This document shows positions 39,119-45,965 of a stretch of DNA of 45,965 bases, piece after piece. The notes beneath the pieces are model-generated. The model ran no database searches. It had not been told where the DNA came from and saw only the letters and a program-made list of their open reading frames with translations. The stretch is taken from contig JBBADV010000020.1 of the NCBI GenBank assembly GCA_041656295.1, positions 1-45,965 on the forward strand. Direction: 5' to 3'. Both the position numbers and the translations under genes were made by a program. This stretch comes from Kiritimatiellales bacterium (lineage in GTDB: Bacteria > Verrucomicrobiota > Kiritimatiellia > Kiritimatiellales > Tichowtungiaceae). Position 1 is the first letter of the stretch; each line of letters starts with the position of its first letter.

Positions 39119-39183
39119 ACGCGGCGCCCTCGCCGCGTTCACGAACGCAGGGTACGCGGCGAGGGCGCCGCGTCTACTTTTTT
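39115..39183 (+). terminator. 23-bp perfect inverted repeat containing both stop codons
   Basis: Arms at 39115-39137 and 39155-39177 (GTAGACGCGGCGCCCTC and onward) are perfect reverse complements over 23 bases with a 17-base loop; T6 follows at 39178-39183. The TAG of the Arg-rich gene and the TAG of the convergent CCA gene lie in opposite arms. It should act as a strong plus-strand terminator. Its GCGGCGCCCTCGCCGC text also looks like a dispersed repeat. Confidence 0.8.
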
Positions 39184-40475
39184 AACCATTCGAGCAGCTC
39201 AGCTTTGTTTGCAAACGTTCCCTCAAGCTGTGCATCATACGCTTTTTTCAGCAGCGCACCCATTGCCGGACCGGGAGGAATGCCGCGCGCAATCAGATCG
39301 GCGCCGGTAATCCAGCGCGGCGGCAGCACCGGCTCTGCTTTAAAGTTGTCTCGTTCGCGCCGGAGAAATTCATAGTTTCCGAGCATGCGGTGACTGCTTG
39401 CGCAATCAAGCCGGTGCAGTTCAAGCTCGAGTTCAAAGGTTTCGGCGCCGATCAGTTTACGCAGCGTGGAGCGGTTCATGTTCTGAACATCTTTGAAACG
39501 CATGTGCCGGTCGATGGCAATTACGATGTGCCTGATCTCTTTCGCCGGCAGCCGCAGGCGCCGCAAAATTTCTTCCGCCATGCCGGCGCTGACGTGCTCG
39601 TGATTATGAAAACGCCAGCGGTCGGTTTTGAAGGCCGTCGCCGGTTTGCCGACGTCGTGCAGCAGCACGGCATAAGCCAGTTCGCGCGCCGGGTGTTCCG
39701 GCATCATATTCAGCATTAAGACGGTGTGTTCAAATACATCGCCTTCGGGATGAAACTCCGGCGGCTGTTCCTGTCCGATCAGCGGCAGAATTTCCGGTAT
39801 GATAAATTTTATCAAACCGAGTTCAACCAGTTCACGCAGGGCATCCCCGGGGTTCGGGCTTTCGGTGAGCGTGCGCGAAAATTCATTTTCAATCCGCTCC
39901 GGACTGATTTTCGCCAGCGCCGGTGCGTGCCGGATTATTGTAGCGCGCGTTTCGGTTTCGATATCAAAACCGAGCGTGAATGCAAACCGCACTGCACGCA
40001 GCATGCGCAGATGATCTTCGGCAAAACGCCGGTCCGGTTCGCCGATGGCACGCACGAGTTTATTTTTTAAATCCGCCCGCCCGCCAGTAAAATCAATAAC
40101 TTCATTTTCCGCCGGATCATAAAACATACCGTTGATGGTAAAATCCCGGCGCTGTGCATCTTCTTCGGCACCGGAAAATTTAATCGACCCGGGACGGCGT
40201 CCGTCCTGATATCCGCCGTCGGCGCGGAATGTCGTTACCTCGATTTCGATCCCGTTTTCAACCACAATAATCACGCCGAATGCTTTTCCCACTGCGACGG
40301 TTCTCGGGAAGAGCGCTTCAATCTGTTCCGGCAAGGCGTCTGTTGCGATGTCATAATCTTTGGCAGGGCGGCCGAGCAGCATGTCGCGCACCGATCCGCC
40401 GGCGAACAGGGCGGCAAAACCGGCGGTGCGAATTGTGTTTAAGATTTTGAGCGCGGTTGTATAAACTGTGTCCAT
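39174..40475 (-). CDS. CCA tRNA nucleotidyltransferase / poly(A) polymerase family protein
   Basis: A class II nucleotidyltransferase of 433 residues that adds CCA to tRNA 3' ends or A-tails to RNA. The head has GGSVRDMLLGRPAKDYDIATDA (metal Asp pair in DYD), VTTFRADGGYQDGRRP, RRDFTINGMFYDP and FAEDHLRMLRAVRFAFTLGF. The C-terminal part has an HD domain with VLLHDVGKP and FHNHEHVSAG. The presence of the HD domain favours the bacterial CCA-adding group. I choose the ATG at 40475 (MDTVYTTAL); the upstream start at 40541 would overlap the divergent dsbD start. It ends in the hairpin shared with the Arg-rich gene. Confidence 0.92.
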   Translation of the reverse strand: MDTVYTTALKILNTIRTAGFAALFAGGSVRDMLLGRPAKDYDIATDALPEQIEALFPRTVAVGKAFGVIIVVENGIEIEVTTFRADGGYQDGRRPGSIKFSGAEEDAQRRDFTINGMFYDPAENEVIDFTGGRADLKNKLVRAIGEPDRRFAEDHLRMLRAVRFAFTLGFDIETETRATIIRHAPALAKISPERIENEFSRTLTESPNPGDALRELVELGLIKFIIPEILPLIGQEQPPEFHPEGDVFEHTVLMLNMMPEHPARELAYAVLLHDVGKPATAFKTDRWRFHNHEHVSAGMAEEILRRLRLPAKEIRHIVIAIDRHMRFKDVQNMNRSTLRKLIGAETFELELELHRLDCASSHRMLGNYEFLRRERDNFKAEPVLPPRWITGADLIARGIPPGPAMGALLKKAYDAQLEGTFANKAELLEWLKK

Positions 40476-40498
40476 TAAAAAGATAGTGGAGAAATCCG

Positions 40499-41674
40499 GT
40501 GAAAAAGTTAATTCTGTTTTTCTGTTTAATTTCGGCGGCACTTTTCGCGGAGTGGCGGGAACACGCGGACAAGTTTCAGGAAACGGCGCGCGACAGCGGG
40601 TTTAAACCGCCGGCGGAGTTTTTTGTTTTCCTCGATCATGCCGAAGGAATACCGGCGGTGGAGCACGGCGCCATGTACCGCTTCATCACGCATCCGATCA
40701 GCTTTCTCGAAGAGTCCGGTATCGGCATTACCGCACTGCTGATTCTGCTCGGCGGATTTCTGCTTAATTTTACACCGTGTATCCTGCCGATGATTCCGGT
40801 GAATATTGCCATTATCGGTGATTACACATTGAAGCCCGGCGGCGCGTTCGGCACGCATGCGCGCGGATTTATTCTTGGCGGAATTTACGGGCTGGGCATT
40901 GCCACCGTGTACGGGCTGCTCGGCCTGATCGCCGTGTCCGGCAGTCGTGCGCTCGGGTCACTCAATTCAAACCCGTGGTTCAATGCGGCGATCGCAGCCG
41001 TTTTTGTGCTGATGGCCCTGGCGATGTTCGGCGTTTTCAACATTGATTTTTCACGGTTTAGCGCCGGACAGAATCTGCGCTTTCAAAGCCGTTACATCAT
41101 GTCGTTTGTGATGGGCGGAATCGCGGCACTGCTCGCCGGCGCGTGCATTGCGCCGGTCGTTCTGTCGGTGCTGCTGCTCGCCGGCACGCTGTATGCCGCC
41201 GGCAACAGTGCCGGAATTTTTCTGCCGTTTCTGCTCGGCGTCGGCATGGCACTGCCCTGGCCGTTTGCCGGGGCCGGAATTGCGCTGCTGCCGAAACCGG
41301 GCAAATGGATGAATACGGTAAAATATATTTTCGGCACCGTTATTTTAATGATCGCATTGTATTATGTGCGGGTTGCATTTTCATTAACGCAGCGTCATAC
41401 AGCGACCTACGATCCGGCGCTACTCGCAACGGAATTTGCCGGCGCGCTGGCAGATCAACAGCCGGTGTTCCTGGAGTTTACGGCGGACTGGTGTACGAAT
41501 TGTAAAGCAATGGAAAAACATACATTCAGCGACGGGGCCGTAAAAAAGCGGCTGGCGAATTATCGCGTGATCAAAATCGACGCGACCGACTTCCATAATC
41601 CCGAAGTCAGCGCCATTCTCGATTATTTTGACGTCAAAGGTCTGCCGACCTACAGTGTGCTTAAAGTCAAATAA
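40499..41674 (+). CDS. dsbD: Thiol:disulfide interchange protein DsbD-like
   Basis: Moves electrons from the cytoplasm across the inner membrane to periplasmic disulfide partners. The 391-residue product starts with GTG behind GGAG. It has a signal peptide (LFFCLISAALFA), a short periplasmic stretch instead of the usual alpha domain, then eight membrane helices with the two redox Cys in NFTPCILPMIPVN and AGACIAPVVLS. The C-terminal thioredoxin-like domain has FTADWCTNCKAMEKHTF (about residue 330) and ends KGLPTYSVLK. The missing N-terminal domain marks it as the shorter type seen in many bacteria. A single gene. Confidence 0.92.
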   Translation: MKKLILFFCLISAALFAEWREHADKFQETARDSGFKPPAEFFVFLDHAEGIPAVEHGAMYRFITHPISFLEESGIGITALLILLGGFLLNFTPCILPMIPVNIAIIGDYTLKPGGAFGTHARGFILGGIYGLGIATVYGLLGLIAVSGSRALGSLNSNPWFNAAIAAVFVLMALAMFGVFNIDFSRFSAGQNLRFQSRYIMSFVMGGIAALLAGACIAPVVLSVLLLAGTLYAAGNSAGIFLPFLLGVGMALPWPFAGAGIALLPKPGKWMNTVKYIFGTVILMIALYYVRVAFSLTQRHTATYDPALLATEFAGALADQQPVFLEFTADWCTNCKAMEKHTFSDGAVKKRLANYRVIKIDATDFHNPEVSAILDYFDVKGLPTYSVLKVK

Positions 41675-41703
41675 ACAGGTATTCGCCGTGCCGCCGGCGC
41701 TGT

Positions 41704-41934
41704 TTACTCAACAACTTCCAGCATGGCACGGCGTCCGTCGCGCGCGGCGATGGCACCAAGCAGTACGCGCATTGCTCCGACGGTTTTGCCGCTGCGGCCG
41801 ATGACTTTACCGACATCTTTTTGATTACAGCGAAGTTCATAGACAACGCTTTTGTCGCCCTTGACTTCAGTGATTTTGACATCGCGGGGATGATCGACAA
41901 GTGCGGCGACCATCTGCTTAACCAGTTTTTTCAT
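41704..41934 (-). CDS. khpA: KH-domain RNA-binding protein KhpA
   Basis: A 76-residue single KH-domain protein. The signature is KDVGKVIGRSGKTVGAMRVLLGAIAA, with the GxxG loop in IGRSGKT. KhpA forms a complex with KhpB/Jag in many bacteria and binds mRNA and sRNA. It follows rpsP with a 3-bp gap, an arrangement common in bacteria, so the two are co-transcribed. The start ATG and full length agree with the family. Confidence 0.95.
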   Translation of the reverse strand: MKKLVKQMVAALVDHPRDVKITEVKGDKSVVYELRCNQKDVGKVIGRSGKTVGAMRVLLGAIAARDGRRAMLEVVE

Positions 41935-41937
41935 GGC

Positions 41938-42330
41938 TTAAGCCTCCTGCGTTTCAACGGCGGGCGTCTCTTCCGCAGCGGGGGCTTCGGCTTCCACCGG
42001 CGCCGATTGCTTGTCGGCGACAGCGGCCGGAACTTCCACCGGTGCCGCCGGCGCTTTAGCTTTCGGTGCAGCCCCGATCGCAACACCCTCGCCGGCTTCC
42101 GCTTTTTTTACCAAACTTTTCGCGGTGGCAGAAAGCTGTGCGCCGGTACCGAGCCAGTAGTTCACGCGCTCAATATTCACGCTGAAATTATCACTCTTCT
42201 GTTTAGGATCGTACCAGCCAAGCACTTCAAGAAAACGGCCGGTGGTTGCAAAGCGGGAATCAGCCACAACGAGGCGGTAGAACGGTTTGTTGCGGGCGCC
42301 CATTCGACGTAAACGTATTTTTGTTGCCAT
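41938..42330 (-). CDS. rpsP: 30S ribosomal protein bS16 with extended C-terminal tail
   Basis: Small-subunit protein bS16. The first 80 residues are canonical (MATKIRLRRMGARNKPFYRLVVADSR, LEVLGWYDPKQ, RVNYWLGTGAQLSATAKSL). A 45-residue tail follows, rich in Ala, Pro, Glu and Val (KAKAPAAPVEVPAAVADKQ and onward), giving 130 residues against the usual 80-100. Similar tails occur on S16 in several phyla. I choose the ATG at 42330; the start at 42351 is upstream of the family start. khpA follows at once. Confidence 0.96.
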   Translation of the reverse strand: MATKIRLRRMGARNKPFYRLVVADSRFATTGRFLEVLGWYDPKQKSDNFSVNIERVNYWLGTGAQLSATAKSLVKKAEAGEGVAIGAAPKAKAPAAPVEVPAAVADKQSAPVEAEAPAAEETPAVETQEA

Positions 42331-42354
42331 AGTATCTATACTCCAGTCCAATAT

Positions 42355-42373
42355 TGCAGACTTCCTGTCTGCA
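42355..42373. repeat. CAGAC palindrome in the gap upstream of rpsP
   Basis: TGCAGAC (42355-42361) and GTCTGCA (42367-42373) form a stem with loop TTCCT, the same family as 22018-22101. The rest of the 299-bp gap 42331-42629 contains CCTGTCCGG/CCGGA-type text and an 'ACAGGATACAAATCCTGT' palindrome around 42530-42550, related to 'AATCCTGTAATCCTGTC' near 26420 and 22110. It must also hold the rpsP promoter, which I cannot place with confidence. Confidence 0.6.
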
Positions 42374-42629
42374 GAGAAAGAGGAGCATGTCTACCTGATT
42401 CCTGCTGCCGCATCAACCTTTTTTGACGCAGAATTTTAAACCAATCTGCCCGATATATCATACTGATGAAAATTTGAACCTGCGGCGCAGCTTCCCCGGC
42501 AGGACGCATTTCCGGATTTGACCGGAGTTACAGGATACAAATCCTGTCCGGTTTATTTATCCGGTTATCCGGCCCGAACTGCCTTTTTGTACAGGGGAGC
42601 TAAGTGCCTGGTTCTATAATTTTAAAATT

Positions 42630-44675
42630 TTAATCGCTGTCGGCCTGTTTGTCTTTCCGGGCCGCATCAATAACTTTTTGCGCGATATTGGCCGCAACGG
42701 GTTCGTAGCGCGCAAACTCCAGGTCAAACGATCCACGCCCGCCGGTGATCGACCGCAGTTCGGAACAGAATTTAAATGTTTCGACCTGTGGAACTTCGGC
42801 GGTAATCACCTGCAGTCCTTCTTCTACATCCATGCCGAGAATGCGTCCCCGCTTGGTATTGAGAATTCCGGTGATGTCGCCCATGTACTCATCCGGCACC
42901 ATCACTTTCAGCGTCATGATCGGCTCCAGCAGAACAGGTTTCGCTTTTTCGATGGCTTCGTGCAGCGCACGCGAACCGGCGATTTTGAACGCGACTTCAG
43001 AAGAGTCAACGTCGTGATAAGAGCCGTCATACAGTTCCACTTTAACGTTAATTACCTGATCGCCAACGAGCGGTCCTTTGGTCATGCCTTCGAGGAAGCC
43101 TTTCTGACACGCCGGAACAAAGTTACCGGGAATTGCCCCGCCGACAAGTTTGTTGCTGAACCATTCCGGATCGGACGGGTCTTTTGGAAATACACGTACA
43201 TAGCACTCGCCGTACTGTCCGCGTCCGCCGGACTGTTTTTTGTGTTTATAATGTCCTTCGCCGGTGGTCGTGATGGTTTCTTTATAGGCGACTTTCGGTG
43301 TGCTGCGGGCGATATCAACGTTGCTGCGGTTTTTGATGCGTTCAAGTGTTACATCGAGATGCATGTCGCCCATGCCCCACAGAATGGTTTCGTGTGTTTC
43401 AGTGTTGCGCTCAATCCGTATAGACGGATCTTCTTCTGCGGCGCGGTTAAGTGCAGTGCCGATTTTATCTTCGTCGCCTTTCGTTTTCGGCTCAACCGCA
43501 TACGCCGTGAGCGGATTCGGAAACTCGATCGCCGGAAAGGTGATTTTTTCCGCCGGATCGCACAGCGTATCGTTAAGAAATGTATTTTTCAGTTTCGGAA
43601 TGGCGATGATGTCCCCGGCTTTCGCTTCGAAACAGTCCGACTGTTTGCGACCGTTGATGAAGAAAATTGCGCCGATACGTTCTTTTTCATTTTTTGTGCT
43701 GTTGAGCACTTCGCTGTTCGGGCGCAGCAGTCCGCGATAGACGCGCACGAAACTAAGCTGACCGGTAAAAGGATCGTTGACAGAACGCCAGACAAATCCG
43801 GCGAACGGCTGATCTTCAGCGGTGGAAAGTTCAGCGCCGTCAGCAGATTTTACCGGATAATCTTCCGGTGACGGGAACAGACGGCTGATCGTATCCATCG
43901 TTTCTTTAACGCCGGCATGCGTTTTGGCAGATGCTGCAAAAACCGGAATCAGCGCCGTTTTGTGCACCGCTTTCCGGATTCCGTCGGAGAATTCGTCCGC
44001 CGTCAGTTCTTCGCCGTTAAAATATTTTTCAATCAGCGAATCGTCTGTCTCGGCGGCAAGTTCAATCAGATGATCTTTTACCGCTTTTACAGCATCCGCC
44101 ATATCTGCCGGAACAGATGCGGCCGGCGTATTCAGTACATCCACTCCCGACTTATAGTCCGCCGCCGGCAGAACCACCGGCACGCAGCGGCTGTCGCCCC
44201 ACAGTGCCTTGATTTCATTCAGCACTTTATTAAAATCCGCATCCGGTTTGTCGAGACCGGTGATTACAATCCCGCGCGGCAGATTACGTTTTTCGCACAT
44301 GCGCCACGCGCGGAATGTTCCGACCTGAATACCGGAAACCGCATCCACTACAAGCAGCGCGGCATCGGTTACCGCCGCCGCCGCGGTGAGCTGTCCGATA
44401 AAATCGGCGTATCCGGGCGTGTCGATCATCACAAAGCGGCGCTGTTTCCCGCTGGCGGCAATGTAAACGCCGTCGAACGGTTTAGCCCAGATCGAAATCA
44501 AGTGCGCCTGCTCTTCTGCCGTCCAGTCCGCTATGCTCGTTTTTTCCGCCGGCGAACCGACGCGGTCATTTGTGCCAAGAATGTTAAGCATCACATCCAG
44601 CAGTGATGTCTTGCCGCTGCCGGTATGGCCCATTAATGCAAAATTACGCACACCCGAGATCGGAATTCCTCTCAT
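42630..44675 (-). CDS. Elongation factor G-like GTPase (EF-G2 type)
   Basis: A 681-residue translational GTPase with the five EF-G domains. The G domain has G1 GHTGSGKTSLLD, G3 DTPGYADFIGQL and, where most have NKxD, ITGLDKPDADF. The later parts include the domain IV segment ESLR-like GHYKHKKQSGGRGQYGECYV, PGNFVPACQKGFLEGM and domain V PDEYMGDITGILNTKRGRILGM. Such EF-G-like (FusA2) proteins are often encoded apart from the str operon; their role is less clear than that of canonical EF-G. The ATG at 44675 is preceded by AAGGAG; an upstream in-frame start at 44741 lacks one. Confidence 0.9.
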   Translation of the reverse strand: MRGIPISGVRNFALMGHTGSGKTSLLDVMLNILGTNDRVGSPAEKTSIADWTAEEQAHLISIWAKPFDGVYIAASGKQRRFVMIDTPGYADFIGQLTAAAAVTDAALLVVDAVSGIQVGTFRAWRMCEKRNLPRGIVITGLDKPDADFNKVLNEIKALWGDSRCVPVVLPAADYKSGVDVLNTPAASVPADMADAVKAVKDHLIELAAETDDSLIEKYFNGEELTADEFSDGIRKAVHKTALIPVFAASAKTHAGVKETMDTISRLFPSPEDYPVKSADGAELSTAEDQPFAGFVWRSVNDPFTGQLSFVRVYRGLLRPNSEVLNSTKNEKERIGAIFFINGRKQSDCFEAKAGDIIAIPKLKNTFLNDTLCDPAEKITFPAIEFPNPLTAYAVEPKTKGDEDKIGTALNRAAEEDPSIRIERNTETHETILWGMGDMHLDVTLERIKNRSNVDIARSTPKVAYKETITTTGEGHYKHKKQSGGRGQYGECYVRVFPKDPSDPEWFSNKLVGGAIPGNFVPACQKGFLEGMTKGPLVGDQVINVKVELYDGSYHDVDSSEVAFKIAGSRALHEAIEKAKPVLLEPIMTLKVMVPDEYMGDITGILNTKRGRILGMDVEEGLQVITAEVPQVETFKFCSELRSITGGRGSFDLEFARYEPVAANIAQKVIDAARKDKQADSD

Positions 44676-44890
44676 TGCACAGCTCCTTGAATTAATTGTT
44701 AATAAAAACCTTTTGCTGCACCGGCAGCACACAATACGCAACGCTATGAAAAGAACTCATAGAATACACAACAATCCGGCGCATCGCAATAAAGAAGAGG
44801 AACAATTGTATGTGATCTGGCTTATAAAAAGATCTCTGCAGCGGAAGCGGTGAGTTGTGCCGCGCATATATTTTACGCTACACTCTGGCA

Positions 44891-45352
44891 ATGAAAAAAC
44901 TGCAATGGATAAAGATAGTCGCCACCGGTTTCGGCACAGGATTCAGTCCGGTGCTTCCCGGAACAGCGGGAACACTCTGGGGGATCCCGCTGGCATGGGC
45001 GGTTTTTCAACTGCCGGAGCTTTGGATGCACATTGCAGCATGCGTTTTTTTAACGGTGCTGGCCGTTCCCGTCTGCGCCATCGGCGAGCTTTTGTTAATG
45101 AGAGGCAACGATCCGGGATGCATCGTTGCCGACGAATTTTTCACACTGCCGATCTGCTTTCTCGGGCTGCCGTTCACGGTCAAAACAATCATGACCGGAT
45201 TTATTTTCCACCGGATTTTCGATATTACCAAACCGCCGCCGATCCGGCAGCTGCAGAAGATCAAAGGTGGCACCGGGATTGTGATTGACGATTTTCTGGC
45301 CGCGCTGCTCGCACTCGCTGCAAATCATTTTCTATGGCGCGTGATTTATTAG
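44891..45352 (+). CDS. pgpA: Phosphatidylglycerophosphatase A
   Basis: Removes the phosphate from phosphatidylglycerol phosphate in membrane lipid synthesis. The 153-residue product has the family's key motifs GTGFSPVLPGTAGTLWGIPLAW near the start, NDPGCIVADEFFTLP (metal-binding Asp/Glu) in the middle, then FIFHRIFDITKPPPIRQLQ and GGTGIVIDDFLAALLAL. Three to four membrane helices are visible. I place the start at the ATG at 44891 (MKKLQWIKI); an earlier in-frame start at 44855 gives a non-family leader. It is a single gene before the insertion sequence. Confidence 0.94.
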   Translation: MKKLQWIKIVATGFGTGFSPVLPGTAGTLWGIPLAWAVFQLPELWMHIAACVFLTVLAVPVCAIGELLLMRGNDPGCIVADEFFTLPICFLGLPFTVKTIMTGFIFHRIFDITKPPPIRQLQKIKGGTGIVIDDFLAALLALAANHFLWRVIY

Positions 45353-45388
45353 AGCGTATTAAGAAAAATTATAGCCGCAAAAAACACA

Positions 45389-45965
45389 AAAAATAAGGTT
45401 CAAGACAAGTTAATGGGACGCTTTCTTAACATTTTTAACAGTATCTGATAGAGATCTTCATGGCGATGATTAAATCGGAATTCGCACTCTTTCAGGTGAA
45501 GATAAAACGTGGATTTATGGATGCCTCTAAACTTCGATAAACGGACTTTTGCAATGCTCCAGAAGTTTTCGATTCCGTTGATATGATTACGTCCGGTCGC
45601 GAACTCATGTTCGCCATGATGAACTCTATAATGCTTCTGATAACCGAAATTCACCAGCCCGTCGTAGCTTTTAAATCCATCGGTATATACGGTCGAGTCG
45701 ACATCCACTTTCTGTTGTATAATCGGGAGTAACTCCTTTACAGAGCAGTTCTTAACAACCTGAGTGTAGACACGGCTCTTTCGTTTGATCAGTCCGAACA
45801 CGATGGGTTTCCCTTTTGCGCCACGTCCGCGAATACCTCGGACACGACGGGCGCCAAAATAGCTTTCATCCAGTTCAACTTCGCCGCATTTAAACGGACT
45901 GTCCAGTTCGCAACACTCCGCAATCCGCTGACGAACTGCATAAAAAATCCGGTTGATGGTGTTGC
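45389..45965 (-). mobile_element. IS1595-family insertion sequence (partial, left end in view)
   Basis: The element enters from the right edge. Its inner end is probably around 45389, where GGTTCAAGACAAGTTAATGG begins; this could be the terminal repeat but the other end is out of view, so neither the inverted repeats nor the target duplication can be confirmed. Just outside lies an 'AGCCGCAAAAAACACAAAAA' repeat phrase. Confidence 0.6.
45400..45965 (-). CDS. IS1595-family (ISXO2-like) transposase (partial)
   Basis: The C-terminal 188 residues of the transposase; the N-terminus lies beyond the window. The frame is open through the edge. It shows the ISXO2-like catalytic domain: ELDESYFGARRVRGIRGRG (first Asp), KGKPIVFGLIKRK, VYTDGFKSYDGL (second Asp), and HINGIENFWSIAKVRLSKFRG, where Asn stands in the place of the usual Glu, as is normal in this family. 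It ends ECEFRFNHR and RPINLS. No disruption is visible in this part. Confidence 0.92.
   Translation of the reverse strand, partial: NTINRIFYAVRQRIAECCELDSPFKCGEVELDESYFGARRVRGIRGRGAKGKPIVFGLIKRKSRVYTQVVKNCSVKELLPIIQQKVDVDSTVYTDGFKSYDGLVNFGYQKHYRVHHGEHEFATGRNHINGIENFWSIAKVRLSKFRGIHKSTFYLHLKECEFRFNHRHEDLYQILLKMLRKRPINLS

Noticed and set aside
42678..43871. A 397-codon open frame on the plus strand
   Set aside because: It is antisense to the EF-G-like gene, resembles no family and is rich in Arg, Phe and His as shadows of GC-biased genes are.
1..45965. tRNA genes or CRISPR arrays
   Set aside because: I found no GGTTCGAATCC-type T-arm with a matching acceptor stem and no regularly spaced direct repeats; short tRNAs could still have been missed by eye.

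Overview
The window looks like chromosomal DNA of a Gram-negative bacterium of the PVC superphylum, most likely the Kiritimatiellota or a close relative (inference). The reasons are three PEP-CTERM exosortase-target proteins ending in YRRF-like tails, an ExbB/ExbD/ExbD/vWA cluster with large TPR proteins, a CdsZ-type zinc-ribbon protein, moderate G+C, and gene gaps full of short palindromic repeats. No 16S or other decisive marker is present, so the placement is tentative.

Layout. 1-3.0 kb (minus): rnfB (cut by the window edge), rnfA, a DUF1638 protein and pyrF. 3.2-5.7 kb (plus): a CYTH protein and three related PEP-CTERM proteins. 5.9-6.6 kb (minus): RNase III. 6.8-14.2 kb (plus): an apparent five- or six-gene envelope operon with two secreted TPR-type proteins, ExbB, two ExbD and a membrane-anchored protein made of two tandem vWA-like units, closed by a good intrinsic terminator. 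14.3-22.0 kb: radC, then an accessory island holding a HigA-like small ORF, an XRE-ImmA/PIN pair, a frameshifted type IIG restriction-modification enzyme with an AT-rich specificity region, three small genes and a degraded second copy of the enzyme's C-terminus. 22.2-27.0 kb: an FMN riboswitch with its own terminator, then ribBA, ribH, nusB, ribD, ribE and pyrE.

27.0-27.7 kb: a 622-bp AT-rich segment with one small ORF lies between two identical 79-bp copies of the 3' end of pyrE, the pattern left by integration into a gene end. 27.8-31.9 kb: a CdsZ-like protein converges on a minus-strand run of fumC, higB, higA and mtaD; the toxin-antitoxin pair is coupled to mtaD by an ATGA overlap. 32.1-32.8 kb: a HepT-like/MNT nucleotidyltransferase pair. 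32.9-34.2 kb: a genomic scar with two fumC fragments, a recN C-terminal fragment and a secreted serine-protease gene broken by one in-frame TGA. 34.2-35.9 kb: thiC under a TPP riboswitch. 36-45.4 kb: a transglutaminase-like protein, an Arg-rich protein, CCA-adding enzyme or poly(A) polymerase, DsbD, khpA, rpsP, an EF-G-like GTPase and pgpA. The right edge enters an IS1595-family element.

The housekeeping parts are conventional: vitamin B2 and thiamine synthesis under riboswitches, pyrimidine synthesis, RNA processing and translation. The unusual parts are the duplicated-vWA ExbBD machine, the cassette in the pyrE end, the layered restriction/toxin island and the fumC/recN/protease scar. I saw no tRNA, rRNA or CRISPR array.
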